Both the position numbers and the translations under genes were made by a program. A stretch of 64,000 nucleotides of DNA from Desulfarculaceae bacterium. Lineage in GTDB: Bacteria > Desulfobacterota > Desulfarculia > Desulfarculales > Desulfarculaceae. The notes under the pieces are model-generated. The model was not told the origin of the DNA. It searched no databases and worked only from the letters and a program-made list of their open reading frames with translations. The stretch lies in assembly GCA_021737145.1 (NCBI GenBank), contig JAIPEN010000001.1, positions 372,001 to 436,000 of the forward strand, read 5' to 3'. Shown one piece after another: positions 1-8,776 of this stretch (positions are counted from its first letter, which is position 1; each line of letters begins with the position of its first letter).

Positions 1-2625
1 CTCCAGGCCCACCAGAAACACCGCCTTGAACTCCAGGCCCTTGGCCGCGTGCAGGGTAAGCAGGCTCACCCGCTGGGCCTTGAAATCCAGGGGATCGGTT
101 TCGCCCAGGGGCTCGCTGCCCGCCACCTGGAAAGGGACGCCCGCCTTGGCCAAAGCCTCGGCCAGGGGCGCGGCCTGGGCGTGGATGCGGTAGAGCACCG
201 CGATGTCGCGGGGGGCCAGGCCCTCGCCGCCCTGGCCCGCCTCCACCTGGCGCGAGTCCAGACCGCCGCTTAGCTCCACGATGCGCTCGGCCACCCAGGC
301 CGCCTCGGCCCGGGGGCTGGCCAGCTCGGCCAAGAGCGGCGGTTCGCCCTCCCGGTCCAGGGCCTTGAGCGCCAAGCGACCGGGGTCCGGGTCCCTGGCC
401 ATGAGCCCGGTTGCCGCGCCCAAGATGGGGCCGGCGTTGCGAAAATTGGCGGTGAGTCCCAGGAGCCGTGCGCCTGGGAAGTCTTGGCTGAAACGCAAGA
501 AATTTTCCCGCTCCGCCCCCCGGAAACCGTATATGGCCTGGTCCGGGTCGCCGATGGCCGCCAGGCAGGCCCCGTCCTTGACCAGCCATTGCAACAGCTC
601 CACCTGGGCGGGGTTGGAGTCCTGGTACTCGTCCACCAGGACGTGGTCCCAGCGCGCGGCCCAGGCGGCGGCCAGGGTCTGGTCCCCGCGCAGGGCCCGC
701 GCCGCGCCGGGCACCAGGTCGTCCAGGTCCAAGAGCCCGGCCCGATCCATGGCCTCCTGGTAGGCCCGGAACAGGGGCTTGAGCTCGGACGACGGTTTGG
801 GCTCCACCGCCTGCTTTAGGCGGGTCAGGCCCAGCTCGGCCTGTCCGGGACGCCAACCCAGGGCCTTGGCCAGCTCCTTGACCAGGGCGGCGCGCTCCTC
901 GTGGCCCATGAGCCGGGGCGGTCCGCCCAGGCCCCCGGCCAGCACCTCGCGGCCCAGGGCGTGGAAGGTGCTCACCTTTACCCCGGCCGCCGAGGGATGC
1001 TCCGAGGCCAGGCGCCCGACCAGCTCGCCGGCCGCCTTGCGGGTGAAGGTGATCAAAAGCACCCGCCCGGGCGCGGCGCCTTGTTCCACCAGGGCGGCCG
1101 CCCGCTGCACCAGCACCCGGGTCTTGCCCGCGCCGGGCCCGGCCCGCACGATGAGCGGCGCGCCCCGGTGCTCCACCGCGGCGCGTTGCTCCCCGCTCAG
1201 GCCCTCGCTTGATGGAACCAGGGGAACCAGCAAGGGCGCGGGGGCCTCAGGCTGGGTCAGGACTTTTTTTTTAGGCTTACGGGGCTTGGCCGGGGTGTCG
1301 CGCCACAGGGAGCCCTGGCCTTTCAGCCGGGCCCGCTCCTCGGGGCTGAACAGCTTGACCACCCCGAACTGGCCGTCAAAGCCGCCCTCCAGCACCACCC
1401 GGCCGGAGCGCATGCGGCCCACCGCCTCGGACAGCACCGGGCCGCCCACCCGCTCCAGCTCATCCAGGGGAGCGCTCCGCAGCACATGCAGCTCCGGGCC
1501 CAGTTCGTCCAGGAGCTGGTCCACGGCCTTGCGAACCCCCTTGGTGGCCGGGCCGCGCTGCAAGACCTCGCCCACCACCTCGTCCAGGGGCACGATGGAC
1601 TCGAAGTCCCGCGCCTTGGGAGGCCGGAAGCCCTCGGGACGGTCGGCCAGGTCCTCCACCCGGCTGAGCACCCCCACGGTCAGGGGCTTGCCGCACACCG
1701 GGCAGCGGCCCCCCAGGGAGCGGGTCTCGCCGGGCTCCAGGCACACCCCGCACTTGCGGTGGCCGTCCAGATGATACTTGCCCTCGTGGGGAAAGAACTC
1801 CAGGGTGCCGGCCAGGCCCTCGGCCTCCGCACCGCTCAGGGCCCGGGCCAGGGCCGGATAGGTGGGCTCGCAGGTCAAGAGGTTGGCCTCGCGGGCCAGC
1901 TTGGCCGGACTGTGGGCGTCGGAGTTGCTCACCAGCACCATGTTGTCCAGGGCGCTGAGCCGCCAGTTCATGGGCGGGTCCGAGGACAGCCCGGTCTCCA
2001 CGGCGGTGATGTGGCCCGCCAGGTCGCCGAAGCACTCCTCCATGGAGTCGAAGCCGCTCTTGGAACCGAAGAGGCTGAACCAGGGGGTCCACACGTGGGC
2101 CGGGATGAAGACCACCGAGGGCTCCACCTCCAGGCACAGCTCCAGCAGGTCATGGGTGTCCAGGCCCAGGATGGGGCGGCCGTCGCTGGTTATGTTGCCC
2201 AGCTTGTCCAAACGGGCGTTCAGCCGGGCGGCGGCCTCCAGATCGGGCATGAGGATGAGGGAGTGGACCTTGCGGGTGGCTCCGTGGCGCTTGTAGATGG
2301 TGGATATCTCGCCGGAGAGCAGAAAGCGCACCTCGCGGGCGCAGGCCGCGGGCACCTGGTCCTGGAGCTCGCGGCACAGCTCCGGAGCCAGGGCATAGGC
2401 CCCGTCGCCGGTCTCCAGCAGCTTCTGGCCCAGCTCCTCCAGCCAGGCGGGATGGGTGAAGTCGCCCGCGCCCAGCAGGTCGATGCCCTTGCGCTGGGCC
2501 GCCAGCCACAGATTCTCCGGGTTCAGGCTCTTGGCCGTGGCCCGGGAAAAGCGTGAGTGTATGTGCAGGTCCGCCACGAGCATCTGGTCAAGGTAGCGCG
2601 AGGCCGCCCGGGACGCAAGGGTCAT
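1..2625 (-). CDS. PHP-domain / UvrD-type helicase fusion (partial, C-terminus outside window)
   Basis: The frame is open from the ATG at 2625 to the left edge, giving about 875 residues without a stop. The N-terminus is a PHP phosphoesterase-like domain with the metal motif HIH at residues 21-23 and SDAH near 233. A CxxC...CxxC zinc ribbon follows around residues 290-310. From about residue 490 it is a superfamily 1 helicase: Walker A AGPGAGKT near 498 and the Walker B motif DEYQDS near 664. UvrD/Rep proteins translocate 3'-5' on single-stranded DNA using ATP; the PHP part may be nucleolytic or structural. The start is the first ATG in frame and has no strong Shine-Dalgarno; an ATG 14 codons in is an alternative. 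It is divergent from the regulator genes to the right. Confidence 0.85.
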   Translation of the reverse strand, partial: MTLASRAASRYLDQMLVADLHIHSRFSRATAKSLNPENLWLAAQRKGIDLLGAGDFTHPAWLEELGQKLLETGDGAYALAPELCRELQDQVPAACAREVRFLLSGEISTIYKRHGATRKVHSLILMPDLEAAARLNARLDKLGNITSDGRPILGLDTHDLLELCLEVEPSVVFIPAHVWTPWFSLFGSKSGFDSMEECFGDLAGHITAVETGLSSDPPMNWRLSALDNMVLVSNSDAHSPAKLAREANLLTCEPTYPALARALSGAEAEGLAGTLEFFPHEGKYHLDGHRKCGVCLEPGETRSLGGRCPVCGKPLTVGVLSRVEDLADRPEGFRPPKARDFESIVPLDEVVGEVLQRGPATKGVRKAVDQLLDELGPELHVLRSAPLDELERVGGPVLSEAVGRMRSGRVVLEGGFDGQFGVVKLFSPEERARLKGQGSLWRDTPAKPRKPKKKVLTQPEAPAPLLVPLVPSSEGLSGEQRAAVEHRGAPLIVRAGPGAGKTRVLVQRAAALVEQGAAPGRVLLITFTRKAAGELVGRLASEHPSAAGVKVSTFHALGREVLAGGLGGPPRLMGHEERAALVKELAKALGWRPGQAELGLTRLKQAVEPKPSSELKPLFRAYQEAMDRAGLLDLDDLVPGAARALRGDQTLAAAWAARWDHVLVDEYQDSNPAQVELLQWLVKDGACLAAIGDPDQAIYGFRGAERENFLRFSQDFPGARLLGLTANFRNAGPILGAATGLMARDPDPGRLALKALDREGEPPLLAELASPRAEAAWVAERIVELSGGLDSRQVEAGQGGEGLAPRDIAVLYRIHAQAAPLAEALAKAGVPFQVAGSEPLGETDPLDFKAQRVSLLTLHAAKGLEFKAVFLVGLE

Positions 2626-2657
2626 TGAAAGGTAACTTTGTACGGCTATCGCCGCCC

Positions 2658-2686
2658 TTGTGTCGAATACCGGACAGTGATAAGAT
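2658..2686 (+). promoter_or_regulatory. Predicted sigma-70 promoter for the 2713-4361 pair
   Basis: TTGTGT, a 17-bp spacer, then TAAGAT. It lies 27 bp upstream of the ATG at 2713, in the gap between divergent genes. Seen by eye only. Confidence 0.4.
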
Positions 2687-2712
2687 GAGCCGACTTTTAT
2701 CCGAGAGGCGTC

Positions 2713-2907
2713 ATGACCCAGGAACCCCTATGGACCCGCTGCCTGCACCTGAGCGGAGGCACCTGCCCGGAACTGGCCCGCCAGGGCCGCGAGCTGGGCG
2801 GCCAGGCCGACTCCTGGTCCGAGATGAACCAGGACCTGGCCCTGGAGCGCTTGGGCCGGGTGTGTCCGGGCTGCGCCCTGCGTCCGGATGCGGAGGATAA
2901 AGCATGA
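2713..2907 (+). CDS. Small hypothetical protein (64 aa), translationally coupled to the next regulator
   Basis: The ATG is preceded by a good Shine-Dalgarno (GAGAGG, 5-nt spacing). The stop overlaps the ATG of the downstream sigma-54 regulator in an ATGA junction. It is hydrophilic with four cysteines: one pair in a spaced CLHLSGGTC, and CPGC near the C-terminus. This could be a small metal- or redox-binding site. There is no signal peptide or membrane segment. I do not recognise the family. Coupling suggests it is co-produced with, or modulates, the regulator, which has no kinase beside it. Confidence 0.6.
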   Translation: MTQEPLWTRCLHLSGGTCPELARQGRELGGQADSWSEMNQDLALERLGRVCPGCALRPDAEDKA

Positions 2908-4361
2908 GCGGCATCGCCCTGCCCCGGGTCAAGCCCCATGCCCGGGTGTTGGTGGTGGAGGACGAGCCCGATTCGGCCGCCCTGTTCAGCACCCTGATGG
3001 AGTCCGAGGGCCACGCCGCGGTGCAGGCCATGAGCGGCGAGGCCGCCCTGGAACACCTGCGCGAGGACGGCGATTTCGACTTGGTCCTGCTGGACCTGGT
3101 GCTGCCCGGCCTGTCCGGCTGGGAGGTGCTGGAGTACATAAAGCAGGACGGCAAGCTGCGCTACGTGCCGGTGGTGGTGCTCTCGGCCCTGGGCGACAAG
3201 AGCACCATCCTCAAGGCCCTGGAGATGGGGGCCGAGGACTTCCTGACCAAGCCGGTGGACGTGGAGCGCATGATCTCCCGGGTGCGGGTTATGCTGCGCA
3301 TCCGCAGCCTGTACGAAGACCTGATCCACGAGCGCTCCGGCCGCCAGCAGGCCCAGCGCAGCCTGGAGATGCGGCGCTACCTCAGCCAGGTCATGGGCGG
3401 CTCGTCCCAGGTTCAGTCATTGGCCGACGTGCTGGAAAACGTGGTGGACACCGACACCACGGTGCTTTTGGAGGGCGAGTCGGGCACCGGCAAGGGCCTC
3501 CTGGCCGAAACGGTGCACCGCTTTTCCAGCCGCCAAAAAGGCCCCATGGTGGTGGTCAACTGCTCGGCCTATCCCGAGACCCTGCTCTCCTCGGAGCTGT
3601 TCGGCCACGAGAAAGGCGCCTTCACCGGCGCCATCCGGCGCAAGGCGGGCCGCTTCGAGCTGGCCGACAACGGCACCATCTTCCTGGACGAGATCGCCGA
3701 GATCAGCCCCCTGACCCAGCTGGCCCTGCTCCGGGTCATCCAGGACCGCCAGTTCGAGCGGGTGGGCGGCGAAAAGACCCTGACCGTGGACGTGCGGGTG
3801 GTGGCGGCCACCAACAAGCCCCTGGCCGAGATGGTGGCCCAGGGCCGTTTTCGCGAGGACCTTTTCTACCGCCTCAACGTGGTGCGCCTGGAGGTGCCCT
3901 CCCTGCGCCAGCGCCCGGAAGACATCCCCTTTTTGGCCCACATCTTTCTTTCGGCTCAGGCCGAGCGCCTGGGCAAGGCCATCTTCGGCTTCGAGCGCGA
4001 GGCCCTGGCCCGGCTCATGGGCTACGCCTGGCCGGGCAATGTGCGCGAGCTGCGCAACGTGGTGGAGCACGCCGCCCTGATGTGCCGGGAGGACGTGGTG
4101 TGCATGGCCAACCTGCCTCCCCGCCTGGCCGGCGAGGCGTCCCAGGGGCAGGCCGTGGCCCAGCCGGTGGGCCGCCTGTGGGACCAGGAGCGGGAGATGA
4201 TCGCCTCCACCCTGGAGCGGGTGAACTGGAACAAATACCGCGCCGCCCAGGTGCTGGGCATCGCCCGCTCCACCCTCTACGGCAAGATCAAGAAGTACGG
4301 CCTGGTGGAGCCCGAGGCCGATAGCGGCCAGGCGGCGCCGGAGGCCGAGATGCAGGCCTGA
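2904..4361 (+). CDS. Sigma-54-dependent response regulator (receiver-AAA+-Fis, NtrC family)
   Basis: 485 aa. The receiver domain spans about residues 12-125, with phosphoacceptor D64 and conserved K116. The sigma-54 interaction AAA+ domain has Walker A GESGTGKG at 191-198, the sigma-54 contact loop GAFTGA at 238-243, and a Walker B in FLDEI near 260. A Fis-type helix-turn-helix lies at about 440-465. Such proteins oligomerise when phosphorylated, bind upstream sites and remodel RpoN-RNA polymerase at -24/-12 promoters. No histidine kinase is adjacent, so its partner is elsewhere. It overlaps the 64-aa ORF by four bases. Confidence 0.93.
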   Translation: MSGIALPRVKPHARVLVVEDEPDSAALFSTLMESEGHAAVQAMSGEAALEHLREDGDFDLVLLDLVLPGLSGWEVLEYIKQDGKLRYVPVVVLSALGDKSTILKALEMGAEDFLTKPVDVERMISRVRVMLRIRSLYEDLIHERSGRQQAQRSLEMRRYLSQVMGGSSQVQSLADVLENVVDTDTTVLLEGESGTGKGLLAETVHRFSSRQKGPMVVVNCSAYPETLLSSELFGHEKGAFTGAIRRKAGRFELADNGTIFLDEIAEISPLTQLALLRVIQDRQFERVGGEKTLTVDVRVVAATNKPLAEMVAQGRFREDLFYRLNVVRLEVPSLRQRPEDIPFLAHIFLSAQAERLGKAIFGFEREALARLMGYAWPGNVRELRNVVEHAALMCREDVVCMANLPPRLAGEASQGQAVAQPVGRLWDQEREMIASTLERVNWNKYRAAQVLGIARSTLYGKIKKYGLVEPEADSGQAAPEAEMQA

Positions 4362-4379
4362 TCTGAAGCGGCGCAGGCC

Positions 4380-4407
4380 GGTAGAGCGTAGCGAAACCCG
4401 ACAATCC
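4380..4407 (+). repeat. Dispersed intergenic repeat, copy 1
   Basis: Contains GTAGAGCGTAGCGAAACCC followed by GACAATCC. It matches the copy at 4677 in the same orientation apart from one T/C change. It sits 18 bp after the stop of the sigma-54 regulator. It resembles a family of GAGCGTAGCGAAACCC elements known to recur in many bacterial genomes. Confidence 0.7.
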
Positions 4408-4597
4408 AAAAGAGAAATATGGTTTTGAAAAAAGGACGCCAGGGGAGCCCTCGTCCGCCGTTGCGAGTGCCCTGAGGTGTCGGGAGGTGGTGGTTGTTAC
4501 CATCACCGGGCGGCTTTCCTTGCCGCGAGGTCTGACCACACCCAAGCGGCCTTTTCTTTTTTACCGGCCTCTTAATTTTGCCGCGAATCAATGGAAT

Positions 4598-4634
4598 GGG
4601 ATTGTTGAGTTTCGGGGGTGACGCCCCTCTACCC
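4598..4634 (-). repeat. Dispersed intergenic repeat, copy 2 (inverted, diverged centre)
   Basis: Begins GGGATTGTTGAGTTTCG and ends CTCTACCC, the reverse complement of the outer parts of copies 1 and 3. The centre is replaced by GGGGTGACGCCCC, a small hairpin. With copy 3 it forms an inverted pair with arms of about 30 bp separated by about 42 bp. Confidence 0.65.
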
Positions 4635-4676
4635 AACCTAGGCTATTTTTTTGATTATCCAGCAATCGTGTAGACC

Positions 4677-4706
4677 GGGTAGAGCGCAGCGAAACCCGAC
4701 AATCCC
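4677..4706 (+). repeat. Dispersed intergenic repeat, copy 3
   Basis: Contains GGGTAGAGCGCAGCGAAACC followed by CGACAATCCC. It ends exactly at the stop codon of the convergent CMD-family gene, so it may form the 3' end of that mRNA when folded with copy 2. Confidence 0.7.
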
Positions 4707-5279
4707 CTAGTACACCTCGCCACCCTGCAAACAGGGCTCAACCCCATCGGGCATGGGCACCTGCATGATGTTCAGGCTCAGGGCCACCAGGCAGTAGTAG
4801 CCGATCAAAACGGTGAGCTCCATCACCCCCTGGCGCCCCAGCAAATCCTGGCACAGCTCAAAGGCGCTGTCTTCCACCTGGCCTTTTTCCAGGGCCTGGC
4901 GGCAAAAGGCATACACCGCGGCCTCGCCGTCGTGGGCGAAAACCGGCTCCTGCTTGTGGTTCAGGGCCTTGATGACCTGATCGGGCAGGCCGGCCTTGCG
5001 GGCGAAGGGCTCGTGAATGGACCATTCGGCCGAGCAGTCATAGTGGCGGGCGGTGATCAGGATGGCCAGCTCGCTGAGGCGGGGCTCCAGGCTGGTGTGC
5101 TGGCGCACAAAGGCCCCCAGGTCCGAGGCCCTCTGGGCCAGACCCGGCGAGATCAGCCAGGCATTGAAGGGCCCGGCCGGGCTGGGCCGCGATCCGCAGA
5201 TCCCGGACCACACCTCAGCCTGTTCCAAAGTCATTTCCTGGGGCGTTATTTCCTTAAAGCGATTTATCAATTTAATCAC
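4707..5279 (-). CDS. Carboxymuconolactone decarboxylase (CMD/AhpD-like) family protein
   Basis: 190 aa, soluble. The central helix with CSAEWSIHEPFA and a neighbouring run of acidic and helical residues matches the CMD family, including the conserved E and H of the alkylhydroperoxidase/decarboxylase fold. Only one cysteine is in the motif, so the CxxC peroxidase pair of AhpD is absent. A decarboxylase-like or unknown activity is more likely than peroxidase. The start is a GTG at 5279 with only a weak upstream purine stretch. The upstream region is AT-rich. Substrate unknown. Confidence 0.8.
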   Translation of the reverse strand: MIKLINRFKEITPQEMTLEQAEVWSGICGSRPSPAGPFNAWLISPGLAQRASDLGAFVRQHTSLEPRLSELAILITARHYDCSAEWSIHEPFARKAGLPDQVIKALNHKQEPVFAHDGEAAVYAFCRQALEKGQVEDSAFELCQDLLGRQGVMELTVLIGYYCLVALSLNIMQVPMPDGVEPCLQGGEVY

Positions 5280-5394
5280 CTATCATTTTGTTGTTAATAG
5301 TTTTTTAGTGGACAGTACACATCCATCCGCCGCCGGACATGGCATCCGGCAAGCGAGAGCCCGAGGCGTATCCGAAACTGCCTCTAGGCCCGGG

Positions 5395-5436
5395 CGCAGG
5401 CGGTAACACCGCATGTCAATGGCTGGCGAAGCCGGG
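5395..5436. repeat. Degenerate copy of the gene-end palindromic repeat
   Basis: Holds GGCGGTAACACCGCAT and CTGGCGAAGCCGG, and touches the stop codon of the Lon-like gene. It is a weaker match to the elements at 15608, 24936 and 46519. Confidence 0.35.
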
Positions 5437-7842
5437 CTAATCCTTGTCCTTGCCGGACAGATCCTTGACCACCTGGCGCATGCGCTCCAGTTCGGCCTCG
5501 GCCAGGTGATTCAGGGTGCCTTCCGGGAACTTGCCGTCCTCGCCGCGCTCGCCGGCGGGCATGCCGGTGAACAGCTCCATGGCCTGGTCCACCGTCTCCA
5601 CCGTGTAGACCGCGAACTTGCCTTCCGAGGCTGCGGCCACCACGTCCGGATGCAGCATGAGGTTCTTTAAGTTGGAGGCCGGGATCACCACTCCCTGCTG
5701 GCCGGTGAGGCCCCTCTCCTCGCACAGCCGGAAGAAACCCTCCACCTTCAGGTTGACCCCGCCGATAGCCTGGGCCGCGCCGTGCTGGTCCATGGACCCG
5801 GTGATGGCCAAATCCTGGCGCAGGGGCACGTTGGCCAGCTGAGACATCAGGGCCAGCACCTCGGCCAGGGAGGCCGAATCGCCGTCGATCATGCCGTAGC
5901 TCTGCTCGAACACCAGGCTGGCGGTGAGGGTCAGGGGCCCGAAGCGGGCGAAGCGCTCACGCAGGAATCCGGCGATGATCAGCACCCCCTTGTTGTGGAA
6001 GGGGCCCGACAGGTCGGCCTCGCGGTCGATGTTGGTCACCCCGTCCTTGCCCAGGCCCACGCTGGCCGATATGCGGCTGGGCTTGCCAAAGGCGTAGTCG
6101 CCCAGGTCGTATACCGCCAGGCCGTTTACCTGGCCCAAAGCCTCGCCGTCGCTGGCCACCTTTATAAAGCCCCGGGTCACCGCTTCTTGCAGGCGCTCCT
6201 GCATCATGGAGCCCCGGCGGCGCCGGGCGGCGATGGCCGAGTCCACGTCCTGGCCGCGTAGCTTGTCCGAGCCCGCCTTATGGGCGTGGTAGTTGCTCTC
6301 CTTTAGCAGGTCTTCCAGGTCGGCCAGGCGCAGGGTGAGCCGCTCCCGGTCGCCGGCCATCTCGGCCGCGCGCTCGATGAGCCGGGCCACCGCGCCGCGG
6401 TGCAGGGGCAACAGCTCCTTTTTGTGTGCGATCTGGCACAGATGGCTGATGAAGCCGGACACCTCCTCGGAATCCCATTCCATGTGCTCGGACATCTGGG
6501 CCCGCACCTTGAACAGCTTGGGGAACACCTGGTCGTGCACATAGAGCAGGTGATAGAGCTGGCTGTCGCCCACCAGCACCACCTTCAGATCCAGGGGTAT
6601 GGGCTGGGGCCGCAGGGTGCGGGTGATCATGTAGCCCAACTGCTCCATGACGTCTTCCATCTTCACCTGGCGATCCCGCAGGGCCCGCTTGAGCCCCTCC
6701 CAGGGCAGCCAATAGCGCAGCAGGTCCAGGGCGGGCAGCACCAGATAGCCGCCGTTGGCCTGGTGAATGGCCCCTGGCTTGAGCAGGGTGAAGTCGGTCA
6801 ACAGGGCCCCGAACTGGGCCTGGCGCTCAATGCGCCCGAAAAGGTTGGGATAGGTGGGGTTGTGCTCCACCACCACCGGCGCGCCCTTGGTCTCGGAGTT
6901 GTCCACGAACACGTTGACCTCGTACTCCCGGAAGTTGGGCTCCTCGCTGGGCACCGGGAAGGGCAAGGAAGGCTGCTCCTTTTTCTTGAAGCGCTCGTAA
7001 GTGGTGATCAGGTCGTGCTGCAGGGCCTCCAGGTAATTCAGCACCGCCTGGTTGTCCTGGTAATCGTCCCGAAGCTCCTTGAGCAGGTAGCCCACCGCGT
7101 TCAGGACCATCTCCTGGTCCATCTTGCTCAGGGCCTCTTGCAGCTCCTTTTCCAGAGCCCCCACCGCCCTGAGGGCCTCGGTGACCTTGGACTGGATGAC
7201 ATCGCTCCTGGCGCGCAGCTTTTCGCGCTCCTCGTCGCTCATATCCCGGATGGCGCTCTCGGGCAGGGGCTCGCCGTCCTCGCCCATGGGCGAGGCCATG
7301 ATCCCGGTGGGCTCGAACTTGAGCACGTAGCCCTCTTCCCGGGCCTCGCTGTCCAGTTGGGCGAAGATGTCCGAGCGCTTGCGCTTGAACTCGCCGGTCA
7401 TGCCCTCCTTGCGCCGGGCGTAGTCTTCTCCCTCGAAAATCTCGGGGATGGTTATCTTGAGGTTGGCCACCAGCTCTTTCATCTGGGAGGCCAGGCGCTT
7501 GCCCCCGCCCGGCGGCAGGCTCAGGGCCTTGGGCTCGTCGGGGTCGGCGAAGTTGTGCACATAGACCCAGTCCGGCGGTGGCGGCTGGTCGGCGGCCAGC
7601 TTGTTCAGGAAGGTGGTCACCAGATGGGTCTTGCCGGTGCGCTGGGGACCGGCCACGTACACGTGGAAGTCCATGTCCGGCATGGTCAGGCCAAATTCCA
7701 GGGCCTCCTTGGCCCGGGCCTGGCCCAGCACCGACTCCAGGCAGTCGGGGGCGTTGTCGCTGATATCGAAGGGAACCTCGGCGGGGTCGAAAACCCGCCG
7801 CAAATCCGCGGGGTCCAGGGGAGAGAGAAAGGCCGAAGGCAT
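5437..7842 (-). CDS. Lon-related ATP-dependent protease (AAA_32 + Lon proteolytic domain)
   Basis: 801 aa. An N-terminal ATPase has Walker A GPQRTGKT at residues 65-72 in a divergent LonB-like AAA domain. A long helical, charged insert (about 120-270) follows, and the S16 protease domain is C-terminal. The catalytic serine is in GDSASLAE near residue 656 and the lysine in NLKVEGF near 699. The spacing of 43 residues equals that of the Ser-Lys dyad of classical Lon. It lacks the Lon N-terminal substrate domain and has no membrane segments, so it is the soluble Lon-like class rather than Lon or archaeal LonB. Expected role: ATP-dependent degradation of damaged or regulatory proteins. The start has CAGGAG upstream. 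Confidence 0.92.
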   Translation of the reverse strand: MPSAFLSPLDPADLRRVFDPAEVPFDISDNAPDCLESVLGQARAKEALEFGLTMPDMDFHVYVAGPQRTGKTHLVTTFLNKLAADQPPPPDWVYVHNFADPDEPKALSLPPGGGKRLASQMKELVANLKITIPEIFEGEDYARRKEGMTGEFKRKRSDIFAQLDSEAREEGYVLKFEPTGIMASPMGEDGEPLPESAIRDMSDEEREKLRARSDVIQSKVTEALRAVGALEKELQEALSKMDQEMVLNAVGYLLKELRDDYQDNQAVLNYLEALQHDLITTYERFKKKEQPSLPFPVPSEEPNFREYEVNVFVDNSETKGAPVVVEHNPTYPNLFGRIERQAQFGALLTDFTLLKPGAIHQANGGYLVLPALDLLRYWLPWEGLKRALRDRQVKMEDVMEQLGYMITRTLRPQPIPLDLKVVLVGDSQLYHLLYVHDQVFPKLFKVRAQMSEHMEWDSEEVSGFISHLCQIAHKKELLPLHRGAVARLIERAAEMAGDRERLTLRLADLEDLLKESNYHAHKAGSDKLRGQDVDSAIAARRRRGSMMQERLQEAVTRGFIKVASDGEALGQVNGLAVYDLGDYAFGKPSRISASVGLGKDGVTNIDREADLSGPFHNKGVLIIAGFLRERFARFGPLTLTASLVFEQSYGMIDGDSASLAEVLALMSQLANVPLRQDLAITGSMDQHGAAQAIGGVNLKVEGFFRLCEERGLTGQQGVVIPASNLKNLMLHPDVVAAASEGKFAVYTVETVDQAMELFTGMPAGERGEDGKFPEGTLNHLAEAELERMRQVVKDLSGKDKD

Positions 7843-7940
7843 GGCGGTCTCCTGCTGCGGTTCAAAACTGATGGTGGAACGCGTATTGGCAACAGGATAG
7901 CACAGCCGGGGGGCTCCGGCGGATCAAGGAAAGGAGGATG

Positions 7941-8309
7941 TCAGCAGACGCCGGCCGCTCCGCCCCACAGGGCCTTGCCGCGCATGGAGCGCAGGCGCTC
8001 CACCAGACCGCTCACGTCCGAGGACTTGGGGATGACCGCCATGCCCTTGATGGACGGCAGACGGCAGGCCCGGGAGGCCAGAAGCACCACCCCGCCGCTG
8101 TGCACCTGCCGGAGATGCTCCATCCAATGCTCCAGGCGGCTGCCCATGGTATCCAGGTCGGTGACCAGCACGTGGGCGGGATCGCCCTGCATGATCTCCA
8201 GGGCGCCGCGCAGATCGCGGCTCACCCGCACCCCGAATCCGGCGTCTTCCAACTCCTCGCGATACAGCCGGGCCAAGCTGGCATCGCGCTCTACTAATAG
8301 GACTCTCAT
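7941..8309 (-). CDS. Orphan response-regulator receiver-domain protein
   Basis: 122 aa from the ATG at 8309, chosen because GGTGAG lies just upstream and because MRVLLVERDAS is the normal first strand of a receiver. The frame stays open 33 codons further but that part looks non-coding. The phosphoacceptor D is in VTDLD and the conserved lysine in IPKSSD. There is no output domain. It is downstream-independent of lon and has no adjacent kinase. Probably a single-domain signalling protein. Confidence 0.75.
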   Translation of the reverse strand: MRVLLVERDASLARLYREELEDAGFGVRVSRDLRGALEIMQGDPAHVLVTDLDTMGSRLEHWMEHLRQVHSGGVVLLASRACRLPSIKGMAVIPKSSDVSGLVERLRSMRGKALWGGAAGVC

Positions 8310-8462
8310 CAGCTTTATCTCACCATAACCTTGGAGCTGGTTCTCGCGTGGCGTGCCCCGTCGGACCACCGCCACCTTACCGTTGGATACTTGCAATATA
8401 AACGCCAAGCAGCGGGGGTAGCCTTATCAGGAACTTAGCCTCGGCCAGCCCGAATAAATTGA

Positions 8463-8557
8463 CCGGAATCCGACATATGGTTGAAGACACGAGGCCACGG
8501 TCGACCAAAGACCCTTAAATTACCAGCGACCAAGTATTGTTCGGAATTCGTCATGTG
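8463..8557. promoter_or_regulatory. Paired candidate activator sites for the 8713 promoter
   Basis: CCGGAATCCGACATATG at 8463-8479 and TCGGAATTCGTCATGTG at 8541-8557 match at 13 of 17 positions and start 78 bp apart. They lie 250 and 172 bp upstream of the -24 element, the normal range for enhancer-binding proteins. Confidence 0.4.
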
Positions 8558-8712
8558 TAGCGTATCAGACATACCAAAACAGGCCTTCACACGCCTGGCC
8601 AGCCAGGCCAGTTCCCGCTCCGGGTCGTCATCAAATTGCCTTGTATTTCTATGTGCCCGTTTTTACTTGCAAACCATCACATAAAATTCTTCGGGACTGA
8701 TTGGCGATTTTT

Positions 8713-8728
8713 TGGCACCTGTTTTGCT
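8713..8728 (+). promoter_or_regulatory. Predicted sigma-54 (-24/-12) promoter
   Basis: TGGCACC, four bases, then TTGCT. GG and GC have the required 10-bp spacing. The 5' leader would be about 37 nt to the ATG at 8777. Confidence 0.75.
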
Positions 8729-8776
8729 TAATTGGAGAGTGATTCTTAACGGCACCTATACCAATGGAGTTTCCCA

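Larger units (their letters stand above)
4362..4706. other. 345-bp intergenic region carrying three copies of a repeat
   Basis: I see no gene. It contains the repeat copies annotated at 4380, 4598 and 4677. The middle part (about 4408-4597) has T-rich and C-rich stretches but no convincing promoter, RNA gene or terminator. Confidence 0.6.
8310..8776. other. 467-bp intergenic regulatory region
   Basis: No gene is seen. The region is more AT-rich than its surroundings. It carries the sigma-54 promoter at 8713 and two related upstream sites at 8463 and 8541. Confidence 0.6.

Noticed and set aside
1486..2556. Plus-strand open frame of 356 codons.
   Set aside because: Antisense to the PHP/UvrD fusion, which shows all catalytic motifs on the minus strand.
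6400..8328. Long open frame (642 codons) on the plus strand, opposite the Lon-like protease.
   Set aside because: It mirrors the coding strand of a clear Lon-like gene. Its translation is low-complexity Gly/Gln/His/Leu, typical of antisense frames in GC-rich DNA.
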